The notes under the pieces were generated by a model. It was given only the letters and a program-made list of their open reading frames with translations, searched no databases and was not told the DNA's origin. Shown piece by piece: positions 1 through 9,813 of a stretch of 64,000 nt of DNA. This DNA comes from Methylocystis sp. ATCC 49242 (lineage in GTDB: Bacteria; Pseudomonadota; Alphaproteobacteria; Rhizobiales; Beijerinckiaceae): assembly GCF_000188155.2 (NCBI RefSeq), contig NZ_KE124774.1, positions 2,796,356 to 2,860,355 of the forward strand, in the 5' to 3' direction. Made by a program: the position numbers and the translations under genes. Each line of letters starts with the position of its first letter. The first letter of the stretch is position 1.

Positions 1-98
1 CCCGAAAGCCGCAACATGTGCGCGACTTGTTGGCGATTTAGTGGCGGGGCGCGCTTTTCCTTAAGCCAAAAGCGGCCGGCGCGCGAATCGCGGCCGCA

Positions 99-611
99 TC
101 AAGGCCCCTCGGCCGGCGACTCCGGCGGGGCGAAAAGGCTCTCGTAAAGGAGAAGCGCCACTCCCGCCGTGATGAAAACGTCGGCGACGTTGAAAACGTA
201 ATTGGCCAGCGGGCCGACGGGCAGGGTCGTGTGGAGATAGAAAAAATCCGCGACCGCCCCGCGCGTGATCCGGTCCGTCGCGTTGCCGAGCGCGCCGCCG
301 ATGACGAGGCCGAGGGCCAGGGCCGTGAGCCGGTCCCGGGCCCTCGTGAGCCAGAAGGCCAGTCCGGCGACGATGACGCCCTGCGCCGCGAGGAGCGCCG
401 CCCTGGCTGAGTCCTCATGCGCGGGAAACAGCGAATAGGAGACGCCGTAATTCCAGGACAGCAGCACATCGAGAAAGGGCGCGACATTGATCGGTCCACG
501 CTCCGCAATGTCGAAGACGTTCAGCATCAAGTACTTGTGCGCCTGGTCGAGCGCGAGCGCGGCGAGCGCGGCGGCGAGGCCGAGGGCGCGAGGGGTCGGT
601 CGGGGGGACAA
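99..611 (-). CDS. lspA: Lipoprotein signal peptidase (signal peptidase II)
   Basis: Inner-membrane aspartyl protease that removes the signal peptide from prolipoproteins after lipidation. The 170-aa length and hydrophobic segments fit LspA. The N-terminal ALDQAHKYLML segment matches the family's first conserved block. The two catalytic-Asp blocks are visible as GNATDRITRGAVADFF (near residue 110) and FNVADVFITAG (near residue 140). No ATG lies near the N-terminus; the start is a TTG preceded by GAGG about 9 nt upstream. It stands alone here, pointing toward the window edge, with nothing recognisable in the 98 bases downstream. Confidence 0.9.
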   Translation of the reverse strand: MSPRPTPRALGLAAALAALALDQAHKYLMLNVFDIAERGPINVAPFLDVLLSWNYGVSYSLFPAHEDSARAALLAAQGVIVAGLAFWLTRARDRLTALALGLVIGGALGNATDRITRGAVADFFYLHTTLPVGPLANYVFNVADVFITAGVALLLYESLFAPPESPAEGP

Positions 612-710
612 GCGGGACGTCCTCAGAAGCGGAGCGGCGAAAAAGCCTCATCCCGCTTACTAGGCCGGGTCGGCCCGAGGGGCAACCGCGGCGAACGCCC
701 ACGATTCAGT

Positions 711-739
711 TTGCACAAGCGTTGCCTTTTGTATATGTA
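711..739 (+). promoter_or_regulatory. Possible sigma-70-type promoter of the secreted protease
   Basis: TTGCAC (711-716) and TATGTA (734-739) are separated by 17 bases in a locally AT-rich stretch before the protease gene. Inferred from spacing only. Confidence 0.35.
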
Positions 740-741
740 AA

Positions 742-776
742 CCTCCCTGTGGGGTTATGCGTTATAACTTGGAGGG
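742..776 (+). promoter_or_regulatory. Nested inverted repeats that could mask the ribosome binding site
   Basis: CCTCC (742-746) is complementary to GGAGG (771-775), which is the Shine-Dalgarno of the protease gene starting at 782. Inside this pair, GTTAT (754-758) is complementary to ATAAC (764-768). Folded, the 5' leader would hide the ribosome binding site. Confidence 0.35.
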
Positions 777-781
777 GCAAA

Positions 782-1948
782 ATGTCATTTTTTAAGACGC
801 CGGGCGTCGGATCCCGGCTGTTTCAGGCTTCCGCCGCTGTATTTGCGACGACGCTTCTGGCGTCGGGCGCCTTTGCGCAGGCTGCGCCGCCTCTGACGGC
901 GCCGGGCGGGGACGCCAGGTCGACGGAAAACTACTGGACCGCGGACCGCATCAGGAACGCAAAGCCGATCGAACTCGTCCCCGGGCCGGGACACCGGCTG
1001 CAGCCGATCGACTCGACCGCTGCCGCGGCGGGCCCGTCGCAGACGGGCGCGGGAGCGCCTCCGACGACCGAGGACTCCAGCGCCATCGCGCGCCGGCTGC
1101 ATCCGCCGATGCCTTTGACGGGCGCCGCGCCGGATGATGCTGGGACCAGCCGCAACACGAGCTCCTATGGCGCGCATTTCACGACGAGCCGGGTGTTCCC
1201 CGACGCCGCCACGACGACCTACCCCTACGTGACGACGGGTCGCCTCGCATTCCGTAATCCGCGGACCGGACGCAACTCGGTCTGTTCGGCGTCGGTGCTG
1301 CGGCCGCGCGTTCTCGTGACGGCGGGCCACTGCGTCTATCACGCGGGACCGACCAGCGACGACCCGAGCACCAACAAATACTTCTACAGCAATTGGGTGT
1401 TCATCCCCGCCTATAACAACGGCGCCGCGCCGAAAGGCACGTGGACGCCGGCCTGGGTGATCGTCTCCGGCTACTGGTCCGGCGGCAATGGTTCGGTGCC
1501 CAACCAGCAGGACGTCGCCATGATGGAAATGCGCGACAACACCGCGGGCCAGAAGATTTCGGCGTTCACCGGCTATCTCGGCTATTCGACGGGCGGCCTG
1601 TCGCCGAACCATCTGACGATCATCGGCTATCCCTGCAATCTGGACAATTGCGCGAAGATGCAGAACACGACCGCCGAAAGCTTCGCCAATGGAGGCAGCA
1701 ACACGGTCACTTACGGTTCCGCGCAGCGCGGCGGCACGAGCGGCGGCCCCTGGATTCAGGATTTCGGCGTCGCTGGAGCCGGCTCTCCCTCCGGAACGGC
1801 GAGGAACTGGCTGAAGTCGGTCTCCTCCTACGGCCCGGTCGCCACCGAGCCGAAATATCTGGGCGGTTCGATCCTGATGTCGAGCGGAACGTCGAGCTTC
1901 ATCGACCTTCTGAACAAGTCCTGCGCGCATCGGGCTGGAAACTGCTGA
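782..1948 (+). CDS. Secreted trypsin-like (V8/S1B-type) serine protease
   Basis: A 388-aa exported endopeptidase. A Sec signal peptide ends near residue 33 (GAFAQ). A low-complexity propeptide-like stretch (about 35-150) precedes the protease domain. The triad is visible as H183 in LVTAGHCVYH, D244 in QQDVAMMEM and S320 in RGGTSGGPW. Cys pairs at 168/184 and 285/290 could form disulfides. The start is set by a strong GGAGGGG ribosome binding site ending 6 nt before ATG 782; an in-frame ATG at 722 lacks one and would spoil the signal peptide. The domain resembles the glutamyl-endopeptidase-like COG3591 group. Substrate unknown. Single-gene unit closed by a terminator. Confidence 0.85.
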   Translation: MSFFKTPGVGSRLFQASAAVFATTLLASGAFAQAAPPLTAPGGDARSTENYWTADRIRNAKPIELVPGPGHRLQPIDSTAAAAGPSQTGAGAPPTTEDSSAIARRLHPPMPLTGAAPDDAGTSRNTSSYGAHFTTSRVFPDAATTTYPYVTTGRLAFRNPRTGRNSVCSASVLRPRVLVTAGHCVYHAGPTSDDPSTNKYFYSNWVFIPAYNNGAAPKGTWTPAWVIVSGYWSGGNGSVPNQQDVAMMEMRDNTAGQKISAFTGYLGYSTGGLSPNHLTIIGYPCNLDNCAKMQNTTAESFANGGSNTVTYGSAQRGGTSGGPWIQDFGVAGAGSPSGTARNWLKSVSSYGPVATEPKYLGGSILMSSGTSSFIDLLNKSCAHRAGNC

Positions 1949-1977
1949 GTTTTCGCCTCACCTGACTTTGTAAAACG

Positions 1978-2017
1978 CCCCCGTCCGGAGACATCCGGAC
2001 GGGGCGACTTTTTTTAT
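1978..2017 (+). terminator. Rho-independent terminator after the protease gene
   Basis: A perfect stem CCCCGTCCGGA / TCCGGACGGGG with loop GACA is followed within a few bases by a run of seven T. Confidence 0.85.
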
Positions 2018-2092
2018 GGTTTCCCTCTCTCGATCTGAGGTCGCCGCGGCGATGAAATCGCGGCAAAAGGCGATCTCCCCTTCTGTCTAATC

Positions 2093-2121
2093 TTGACTTT
2101 GCGTTGGCGGCGGAATATGTC
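2093..2121 (+). promoter_or_regulatory. groESL promoter candidate
   Basis: TTGACT (2093-2098) and TATGTC (2116-2121) with a 17-base spacer lie just upstream of the CIRCE operator. A heat-shock-sigma reading of the same segment is possible. Confidence 0.45.
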
Positions 2122-2131
2122 CAGCCTGCTG

Positions 2132-2158
2132 TTGTCACTCGTCTTTAGAGAGTGCCAA
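2132..2158 (+). promoter_or_regulatory. CIRCE operator (HrcA binding site) of groESL
   Basis: TTGTCACTC - 9 bases - GAGTGCCAA. The arms are inverted repeats with one mismatch and match the CIRCE consensus TTAGCACTC-N9-GAGTGCTAA in sequence and spacing. Known role: the HrcA repressor binds CIRCE to keep groESL low until heat stress. Confidence 0.9.
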
Positions 2159-2226
2159 CAGCTTTCGCTTATCTCTTGCGACGGGCGGCCGAGGCCGCTC
2201 GAAGCGCAGAAAAGGAAGAATTGGCA

Positions 2227-2514
2227 ATGGCGTTTCGTCCCCTGCACGACCGGGTCGTGGTCAAGCGTCTCGAAGGCGAGGAAAAGACCAAGGGCGGCAT
2301 CATCATCCCCGACACCGCCAAGGAAAAGCCGCAGGAAGGCAAAGTGATTTCCGTGGGCCCCGGCGCCCGCGACGAGAGCGGCAAGCTGGTTCCGCTCGAT
2401 GTGAAGGCCGGCGATCGCGTGCTGTTCGGCAAATGGTCCGGCACCGAGGTCAAGATCGACGGCGAAGACCTGCTCATCATGAAGGAAAGCGACATCCTGG
2501 GCATCGTCGACTGA
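2227..2514 (+). CDS. groES: Co-chaperonin GroES (Hsp10)
   Basis: A 95-aa cytosolic co-chaperonin that caps the GroEL ring during ATP-driven protein folding. The family start [14 protein letters not shown] is present. The mobile loop [16 protein letters not shown] and the C-terminal block [14 protein letters not shown] are intact. The correct start is ATG 2227 with an AAGGAAG ribosome binding site; upstream in-frame codons overlap the control region. First gene of groES-groEL, 47 bases before groEL, under the CIRCE operator. Confidence 0.97.
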   Translation: MAFRPLHDRVVVKRLEGEEKTKGGIIIPDTAKEKPQEGKVISVGPGARDESGKLVPLDVKAGDRVLFGKWSGTEVKIDGEDLLIMKESDILGIVD

Positions 2515-2561
2515 CCCGACCCCGCCCTTCCCGCTTTCAAATCATCTCCAGGAGTTTCTAA

Positions 2562-4202
<1,641 letters not shown>

Positions 4203-4232
4203 GTCCACCGCTTCAGCGACTGTTCAACACGG

Positions 4233-4266
4233 AAAGCCCCGGGGAGACCCGGGGCTTTCTTCGTTT
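4233..4266 (+). terminator. Rho-independent terminator after groEL
   Basis: Stem AAAGCCCCGGG / CCCGGGGCTTT with loop GAGA, followed by TCTTCGTTT. Confidence 0.85.
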
Positions 4267-4362
4267 CACGCGATTCATTCACTGGTAATTGTACAGCTCT
4301 AGTTTTCATTCGCCGCGAAAACGCGGCCCCATTGAAACAATGAATTTGTGGAGCGGATCATC

Positions 4363-5298
4363 ATGCGGCGGCGTTTTCCCGTTTTTGTCGCGAGTCTTCT
4401 GCTGGCGCCCGGTCTTGCGGGGCCGGTTCACGCGGCCTCAAATCTCGTTGCGGTGTCTGCGCGCGGCGTCGACGCCGCTGGCTGCGGAAGCGTCGCGTGC
4501 CCCTGCCGCACGCTGCAATATGCGCATAATCTCGTCGCGCCCGGCGGCCAGCTCGACGTGATGGAAAGCGGCGAATATGGCGCGCTCACCATCACCAAAT
4601 CGGTCAATGTCGTCTATGCGGGAACGGGCGTCGCCCTCGTGCAGCCGACGGGCGCGGGCAAGAACGGGGTGCAGGTCTTTGCCGGCGCCGCCGATGTCGT
4701 GCGGCTGCGCGGCCTCACCATAGAGGGCGGCGGCGGCGGCCTCAATGGCGTCGTGTTCCGCTCCGGCGCCCGACTCGAGATCGCAGACTCCGCCATACGC
4801 AACTTCACGAGCAACGGCGTCACGCTCGCCGGCGCCAACAGCCGTTTCTCGGTCATCGACACCGTCATCTCCGACAACGCCGGTTTTGGCCTGCGCGCCG
4901 TTCCCGCCGCGACGAATGCAAAGGGCGAAATGGACGGCGTGCAGCTTCTCGAAAATGCAATGGGCGGCGCCCTTCTGGAGAATACGTCCTCGGCGCTCAC
5001 CGAGGTCGTGGTCACGAAAAGCGTCGCCATGGGCAATCGCGCGGTCAGTCCCGGCGCGGGCTTTCGCGTCGCCGGCGCCGGCGCGCGTCTGACGCTGCGC
5101 GAGACCACGTCGAAGGACAACAGGATCGGCGTTTCGGCCAACAATGGCGGCGTTCTTCGTGTTTCCGGTTCAACGCTCGTCGGCAACGATTTGGCGGCCG
5201 AGAAGCAGGGCGGCGTGATCGAAAGTTTCGGCGACAATGTCGTCAGGGCCAACGCCAACGACTCGCTCGCCACGCTGACGCCCGTGAGCAATCACTGA
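4363..5298 (+). CDS. Secreted right-handed beta-helix (pectate-lyase-like) protein, copy 1
   Basis: A 311-aa exported protein. The signal peptide ends near GPVHAASN. Next comes a Cys-containing block (AGCGSVACPCRTLQ), then repeating short beta-strand units such as VVRLRGLTIEGG, LEIADSAIRN and LRVSGSTLVGN, typical of parallel beta-helix folds of the pectate lyase/NosD type. ATG 4363 is preferred over an upstream GTG at 4348 because GGAG lies 10 nt before it. No catalytic residues can be assigned, so enzyme, adhesin or surface scaffold remain open. It lies 30 bases before a paralogue and is probably cotranscribed with it. Confidence 0.7.
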   Translation: MRRRFPVFVASLLLAPGLAGPVHAASNLVAVSARGVDAAGCGSVACPCRTLQYAHNLVAPGGQLDVMESGEYGALTITKSVNVVYAGTGVALVQPTGAGKNGVQVFAGAADVVRLRGLTIEGGGGGLNGVVFRSGARLEIADSAIRNFTSNGVTLAGANSRFSVIDTVISDNAGFGLRAVPAATNAKGEMDGVQLLENAMGGALLENTSSALTEVVVTKSVAMGNRAVSPGAGFRVAGAGARLTLRETTSKDNRIGVSANNGGVLRVSGSTLVGNDLAAEKQGGVIESFGDNVVRANANDSLATLTPVSNH

Positions 5299-5328
5299 AA
5301 TTTCACCAGATTTTTTTGGAGTCACAGC

Positions 5329-6252
5329 ATGCTCACGCGATATTCATGCGCCATCGCAGGCGCGCTCGGCCTCTTCGCATCGTCGGCTCTTGCCGCCCCG
5401 ATCCTGATCTTCGTCTCGACGCGCGGCACGGACACGACCGGCTGCGGGACCATTTCCGCTCCCTGCCGCAGTCTGCAGGTCGCGCAAGACGCCGTCGCAA
5501 CGGGCGGCTACATCAGCATCCTTGACCCTGGCGACTACGCCCCTGTCGCTTTCACCAAGTCGGTCAATGTCGTGAACGAGAGCCGCGGCGCTGCGGTGGT
5601 GCGCGCCAACGCGCCGTACACCAGCGCGATCGGCGTCATCGCCAATGCTCTCGCCATCGTGCGCCTGCGCGGGCTCACGATCGAGGGAAGCGGGCCGAAC
5701 ACCTGGGGACTGACCCTCAACTCGGGCAAACGGCTGGAACTCGCCGACAGCGTCGTGCGAAACGCCGGTAACGACGGGGTGTTCATGAATAACCGCAACA
5801 ATCCGACCTTCGTGTTTTCCAGTACGACCATCGCCAACAACGGCGGATTTGGGGTCCACGCCGCCGTGTCGGGCGGCTATGCGAGCGACCTGCGGCTGGT
5901 CGATAATTCGCTGGGCGCGATGTGGTTGGGGGGCGCGTCCTACACCAGCTTCAACGCAGTCGTCATCGAAAACAGCTCCGCGACGAACGCTCCGGGCGGC
6001 TCCGCCGACGGCCGCGCCGGATTTGCCGCCCAGGGCGCCGTTCTGGTCTTGAGAGGTGCCACGCTGCGCGGCTTTCCATTCGGCGTCATCGCCAACTCCG
6101 CTATCATTCGTCTGAGCCGCTCGACGCTGACGGGCAACGCCGTCGCCGCGAAGACGCCGGGCGCGCCGATGATCGAGAGTTCCGGCGACAATGTCATTCG
6201 GGGCAATACGGACGACGCGCTGGGCGCGTTCACGGCCGCGCCGCTTCACTGA
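5329..6252 (+). CDS. Secreted right-handed beta-helix protein, copy 2 (paralogue)
   Basis: A 307-aa exported protein, clearly homologous over its whole length to the preceding one. Both share the signal peptide, the CGxxxxPCR-LQ block, the TKSVNVV segment, IVRLRGLTIEG in the middle and the ending E-S-x-GDNV-R-N. Strand units RLELADSVVRN and IIRLSRSTLTGN again point to a parallel beta-helix. No catalytic motif is recognisable. The divergence suggests an old tandem duplication. A TTTGGAG ribosome binding site precedes ATG 5329. A terminator follows about 60 bases downstream. Confidence 0.7.
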   Translation: MLTRYSCAIAGALGLFASSALAAPILIFVSTRGTDTTGCGTISAPCRSLQVAQDAVATGGYISILDPGDYAPVAFTKSVNVVNESRGAAVVRANAPYTSAIGVIANALAIVRLRGLTIEGSGPNTWGLTLNSGKRLELADSVVRNAGNDGVFMNNRNNPTFVFSSTTIANNGGFGVHAAVSGGYASDLRLVDNSLGAMWLGGASYTSFNAVVIENSSATNAPGGSADGRAGFAAQGAVLVLRGATLRGFPFGVIANSAIIRLSRSTLTGNAVAAKTPGAPMIESSGDNVIRGNTDDALGAFTAAPLH

Positions 6253-6315
6253 CGCCCGCATGCGTTGATGTTCGGGGGAATAATTTTCTTCGCGCCCGCG
6301 AAAGATCCATCCATG

Positions 6316-6342
6316 GGCTCCGCTTCCGGCGGGGCCTTTTTT
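6316..6342 (+). terminator. Terminator after the beta-helix pair
   Basis: GGCTCCGC / GCGGGGCC stem (one G-T wobble) with a short loop, followed by six T. Confidence 0.7.
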
Positions 6343-6490
6343 CATGCGTCGCGGCCATTCGGCGCCTTTGTGCGGGAGCGACGAAAGCGCGCGGGCTCGG
6401 GACGTTGCGGTACGGATCGCGCTCGGTTAGCATTCGGTTACGCGCGGCGCTTCCGTTCGCGCGGCAACCTGAGAATCGGGAGTGGTTTCG

Positions 6491-6634
6491 ATGGCGAGCA
6501 ATCGCGGCGCCGGCGCGGACGCGGACTGGGCCGAACATGAAAAGACCTACAACGGCTTCCTCTGGCTCCTGAAGTTCTCAGCGGCGGCCTCAGCGATAAC
6601 GCTGCTCGCGCTCTACTTCTTCCTCGCGCGCTGA
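6491..6634 (+). CDS. Small aa3-type cytochrome c oxidase subunit IV-like membrane protein
   Basis: A 47-aa ORF: a polar N-terminus with ADWAEHEKTYNGFLWL and one transmembrane helix ending LYFFLAR. This matches the small bacterial aa3-oxidase subunit IV family (known as COX4_pro_2), whose members typically have a W-x-x-H-x-x-T-Y-x-x-F segment before a single helix. In many alphaproteobacteria the gene sits just before pntA, as here. ATG 6491 is preceded by GGGAG about 10 nt upstream. Recognition is from the motif and neighbourhood, not a search. Confidence 0.75.
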   Translation: MASNRGAGADADWAEHEKTYNGFLWLLKFSAAASAITLLALYFFLAR

Positions 6635-6642
6635 CCGCGCAA

Positions 6643-6670
6643 AGCCCCTCACGCCAAGCCGTCAGGGGCT
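6643..6670 (+). other. Short hairpin between the COX IV-like gene and pntAA
   Basis: AGCCCCT (6643-6649) and AGGGGCT (6664-6670) form a 7-bp stem with a 14-base loop. No T run follows, so it may be a processing or partial stop signal rather than a terminator. Confidence 0.3.
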
Positions 6671-6710
6671 CCCATGACGGCGACGGTTTTCAACGCAACC
6701 GGAGTTCGTC

Positions 6711-7844
6711 ATGCGCATAGCCGTATTGGCTGAAACGGATAAAGCCGAGCCGCGCGTCGCGGCGACCCCTGAAACCGTCAAGAAATTCGTCAGTATGGGA
6801 GCGGAGGTCGCCGTCGAGGCCGGCGCCGGCGCCGCTTCCGGCTTCTCCGACGCGGATTATGCGGCGGCCGGCGCCATGATTGGCCCCGACGCCGCAACCA
6901 CGCTCGCGGGCGCCGACGTTGCGCTGCGCGTGCGCCGCCCCTCGGCCGCAGAGCTCGCCGGCGCGAGGCAGAATCTCGCCGTCATCGCGATCATGGACCC
7001 CTTCGGCAACGAGGCGGCGCTCGCCGAACTCGCGAAGACCGGGGCCATCGCCTTCGCCATGGAGTTCATGCCGCGCATCACCCGCGCGCAATCCATGGAC
7101 GTGCTCTCCTCCCAGGCCAATCTCGCCGGCTATCGCGCGGTGATCGACGGGGCGGCGGAATATGGCCGCTCCTTCCCGATGATGATGACGGCGGCGGGCA
7201 CCGTGCCGGCGGCGAAGGTCTTCATCATGGGCGTCGGCGTCGCGGGCCTGCAGGCGATCGCCACGGCGCGCCGCATGGGGGCGATCGTCACGGCGACCGA
7301 CGTGCGCCCGGCCACGAAAGAGCAGGTCGAATCGCTCGGCGCGAAATTCCTCGCCGTCGAGAACGAGGAGTTCCAGCAGGCGCAGACCGCGGGTGGCTAC
7401 GCCAAGGAAATGTCGAAGGAATATCAGGCCGCGCAGGCTGAGCTCGTCGCCTCCCACATCGCCAAGCAGGACGTGGTCATCACGACGGCGCTCATCCCGG
7501 GCCGTCCGGCCCCCAGGCTCATATCGGCGGAGATGGTGCGATCCATGCGGCCGGGCTCGGTCATCATGGATCTTGCGGCGGAGCGCGGCGGCAACTGCGA
7601 ATTGACGCGGCCGGGCGAAACCGTCGTCGAGAATGGCGTGAAGATCGTCGGCGCCGCCAATCTGGCGTGCAGCATGGCGCCCATCGCCTCGAACCTCTAC
7701 GCCAAGAATCTGCTCGCCTTCGTGGAGACCATGATCTCGAAGGAGACGAAGCAGCTCGCGATCAACTGGGAAGACGAGCTGGTGAAGGCGACCGCGCTCA
7801 CGCGCGACGGCGCCGTCATCGATCCGCGATTCAAACAGGCCTGA
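6711..7844 (+). CDS. pntAA: NAD(P) transhydrogenase subunit alpha, part 1 (NAD-binding domain I)
   Basis: A 377-aa soluble NAD(H)-binding subunit of the proton-translocating transhydrogenase, which makes NADPH from NADH using the proton motive force. The start [23 protein letters not shown] is typical. The Rossmann segment [22 protein letters not shown] and the block [16 protein letters not shown] are visible. Splitting of PntA into PntAA and PntAB, as seen here, is usual in alphaproteobacteria. A GGAG site lies before ATG 6711. First pnt gene; pntAB follows after 37 bases. In serine-cycle methanotrophs this enzyme would help supply NADPH (inference). Confidence 0.95.
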   Translation: MRIAVLAETDKAEPRVAATPETVKKFVSMGAEVAVEAGAGAASGFSDADYAAAGAMIGPDAATTLAGADVALRVRRPSAAELAGARQNLAVIAIMDPFGNEAALAELAKTGAIAFAMEFMPRITRAQSMDVLSSQANLAGYRAVIDGAAEYGRSFPMMMTAAGTVPAAKVFIMGVGVAGLQAIATARRMGAIVTATDVRPATKEQVESLGAKFLAVENEEFQQAQTAGGYAKEMSKEYQAAQAELVASHIAKQDVVITTALIPGRPAPRLISAEMVRSMRPGSVIMDLAAERGGNCELTRPGETVVENGVKIVGAANLACSMAPIASNLYAKNLLAFVETMISKETKQLAINWEDELVKATALTRDGAVIDPRFKQA

Positions 7845-7881
7845 GCCGACCCGAAATCCATCCAGCAAAGGGCGTCAAGCG

Positions 7882-8331
7882 ATGACCGATTCCACGCAGC
7901 AATTGCTCGAAAAGGCGCGGGCCGCGGCGGAGGCCGCCCGTCAGTTGGCCGACCAGGCCCAGCATTATTCCGACCAGATCGCCCAGACGGCGGCGGCGGT
8001 GACGTCGCATGGGCTCGGCGGCGGCGCGATCGATCCGGTCGTTTTCCGCCTCGCGATCTTCGCGCTCGCGGTTTTCGTCGGCTATTACGTCGTCTGGTCG
8101 GTGACGCCGGCGCTTCATACGCCGCTGATGTCGGTCACGAACGCCATCTCCTCCGTCATCGTGGTCGGCGCGCTGCTCTCCGTCGGCGTCGAGCCCGCGA
8201 GCGTCAGCGACACGGGCGCCGGCTGGGCGCGATGGTTCGGCTTCATCGCGCTCACGCTCGCCTGCGTGAACATATTCGGCGGCTTCCTCGTCACCGAGCG
8301 CATGCTCGCCATGTACAAGAAGAAGGGCTGA
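7882..8331 (+). CDS. pntAB: NAD(P) transhydrogenase subunit alpha, part 2 (membrane)
   Basis: A 149-aa membrane subunit. A polar, Ala/Gln-rich N-terminus of about 50 residues is followed by hydrophobic helices starting at [22 protein letters not shown], with the conserved block [20 protein letters not shown] and the C-terminal segment [19 protein letters not shown] typical of PntA C-terminal membrane domains. It contributes to the proton channel of the transhydrogenase. The N-terminal extension is somewhat longer than in many homologues. pntB starts 4 bases after its stop. Confidence 0.93.
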   Translation: MTDSTQQLLEKARAAAEAARQLADQAQHYSDQIAQTAAAVTSHGLGGGAIDPVVFRLAIFALAVFVGYYVVWSVTPALHTPLMSVTNAISSVIVVGALLSVGVEPASVSDTGAGWARWFGFIALTLACVNIFGGFLVTERMLAMYKKKG

Positions 8332-8335
8332 CGCC

Positions 8336-9733
8336 ATGAGCGCCAATATCTCGGCCCTTCTCTATCTCGTCGCCGGTGTGCTGTTCATCCTCGCGCTGCG
8401 CGGTCTTTCCTCTCCCTCCACTTCCCGCGATGGCAATCGCTACGGCATGATCGGCATGGCGGTCGCCGTGGCGACGACGCTTCTGCTGCATCTGCCTCCG
8501 CTCGCGGGTCTGGTCCTCATCGTCATCGGCGCGGCCGCGGGCGGAGGCGTCGGCGCCTATGTCGCGCAGCGCATCCCCATGACAGCGATGCCGGAGCTCG
8601 TGGCCTTCTTCCATTCGCTCGTCGGCCTCGCCGCCGTGCTGGTGGCGGGCAGCGCCTTCTTCGCGCCGCACGCCTTCGGCATCGGCGCGCCGGGCCAGAT
8701 CGAAGGCGGCAGCCTCTTCGAAATGTCGCTCGGCGCCGCGATCGGCGCGATCACCTTCACGGGTTCGATCATCGCCTTTCTCAAGCTCTCCGAGCGCATG
8801 AGCGGCAAGCCGATCCTTCTGCCCGAGCGTCACACGATCAATATCATGCTCGGCGTCGCGCTCGTCGGGCTGATCGCCCTGTTCTGCGGGACGGAGAGCG
8901 GGATCTGGCTATTTCTGCTGATCCTCGTCTCTTTCGTGCTGGGCGTCACGCTCATCATCCCGATCGGCGGCGCCGACATGCCGGTCGTCGTGTCGATGCT
9001 CAACTCCTATTCGGGCTGGGCTGCGGCGGGCATCGGCTTCACGCTGGGCAATCTCGCGCTGATCATCACCGGCGCGCTGGTCGGCTCCTCGGGCGCGATC
9101 CTCTCGTATATCATGTGCAAGGGGATGAACCGCAGCTTCATCTCCGTCATCCTCGGCGGTTTCGGCGGCGAGGTGGCGGCGGCCTCTGGCGCAAAGGAGA
9201 CGCGCAACGTCAAGCAGGGCTCGGCGGACGACGCCGCCTACATCATGCAGAACGCCGGCAAGATCATCATCGTGCCCGGATACGGCATGGCGGTGGCGCA
9301 GGCGCAGCACGCACTGCGCGAGATGGCCGATCTTCTCAAGAAAGAGGGCGTGGAGATCAGCTACGCGATCCATCCGGTCGCGGGCCGCATGCCCGGCCAC
9401 ATGAACGTGCTGCTCGCCGAAGCCAATGTGCCTTACGACGAGGTCTTCGAACTCGAGGACATCAACTCGGAGTTCGGACAGGCGGACGTCGCCTTCGTCA
9501 TCGGCGCCAATGACGTGACCAATCCGGCGGCGAAGACAGACCCGTCGTCGGCGATCTATGGCATGCCGATCCTCGACGTCGAGAAGGCGAAGACCGTTCT
9601 TTTCCTCAAGCGCGGCATGGGCTCTGGCTATGCGGGCGTCGAAAACGAACTGTTCTTCCGCCCCAATACGATGATGCTCTTCGGCGACGCCAAGAAGACC
9701 GTCGAGTCGATCGTCAAGGCGCTGACGCACTGA
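8336..9733 (+). CDS. pntB: NAD(P) transhydrogenase subunit beta
   Basis: A 465-aa subunit with about eight transmembrane helices in the first 270 residues and the NADP(H)-binding domain III at the C-terminus. Diagnostic blocks: ILGGFGGE, GYGMAVAQAQHALREMADLLKK cut by the usual IIIVPG lead, HPVAGRMPGHMNVLLAEA and FVIGANDVTNPAAK. Together with PntAA and PntAB it forms the complete enzyme. It is the last gene of the operon and is followed by a strong terminator. Confidence 0.96.
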   Translation: MSANISALLYLVAGVLFILALRGLSSPSTSRDGNRYGMIGMAVAVATTLLLHLPPLAGLVLIVIGAAAGGGVGAYVAQRIPMTAMPELVAFFHSLVGLAAVLVAGSAFFAPHAFGIGAPGQIEGGSLFEMSLGAAIGAITFTGSIIAFLKLSERMSGKPILLPERHTINIMLGVALVGLIALFCGTESGIWLFLLILVSFVLGVTLIIPIGGADMPVVVSMLNSYSGWAAAGIGFTLGNLALIITGALVGSSGAILSYIMCKGMNRSFISVILGGFGGEVAAASGAKETRNVKQGSADDAAYIMQNAGKIIIVPGYGMAVAQAQHALREMADLLKKEGVEISYAIHPVAGRMPGHMNVLLAEANVPYDEVFELEDINSEFGQADVAFVIGANDVTNPAAKTDPSSAIYGMPILDVEKAKTVLFLKRGMGSGYAGVENELFFRPNTMMLFGDAKKTVESIVKALTH

Positions 9734-9765
9734 CCGGTCGAAACCGTCGCGAACACGAAAAAGGG

Positions 9766-9796
9766 AAGGCCCGGGATTTCTCCCGGGCCTTTTTTG
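9766..9796 (+). terminator. Terminator after pntB (also convergent with the TonB receptor)
   Basis: Stem AAGGCCCGGGA / TCCCGGGCCTT with loop TTTC and a T run; the reverse strand has a matching A/T context, so it may serve both converging units. Confidence 0.85.
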
Positions 9797-9813
9797 TCGC
9801 TCGATTTCGTCGA

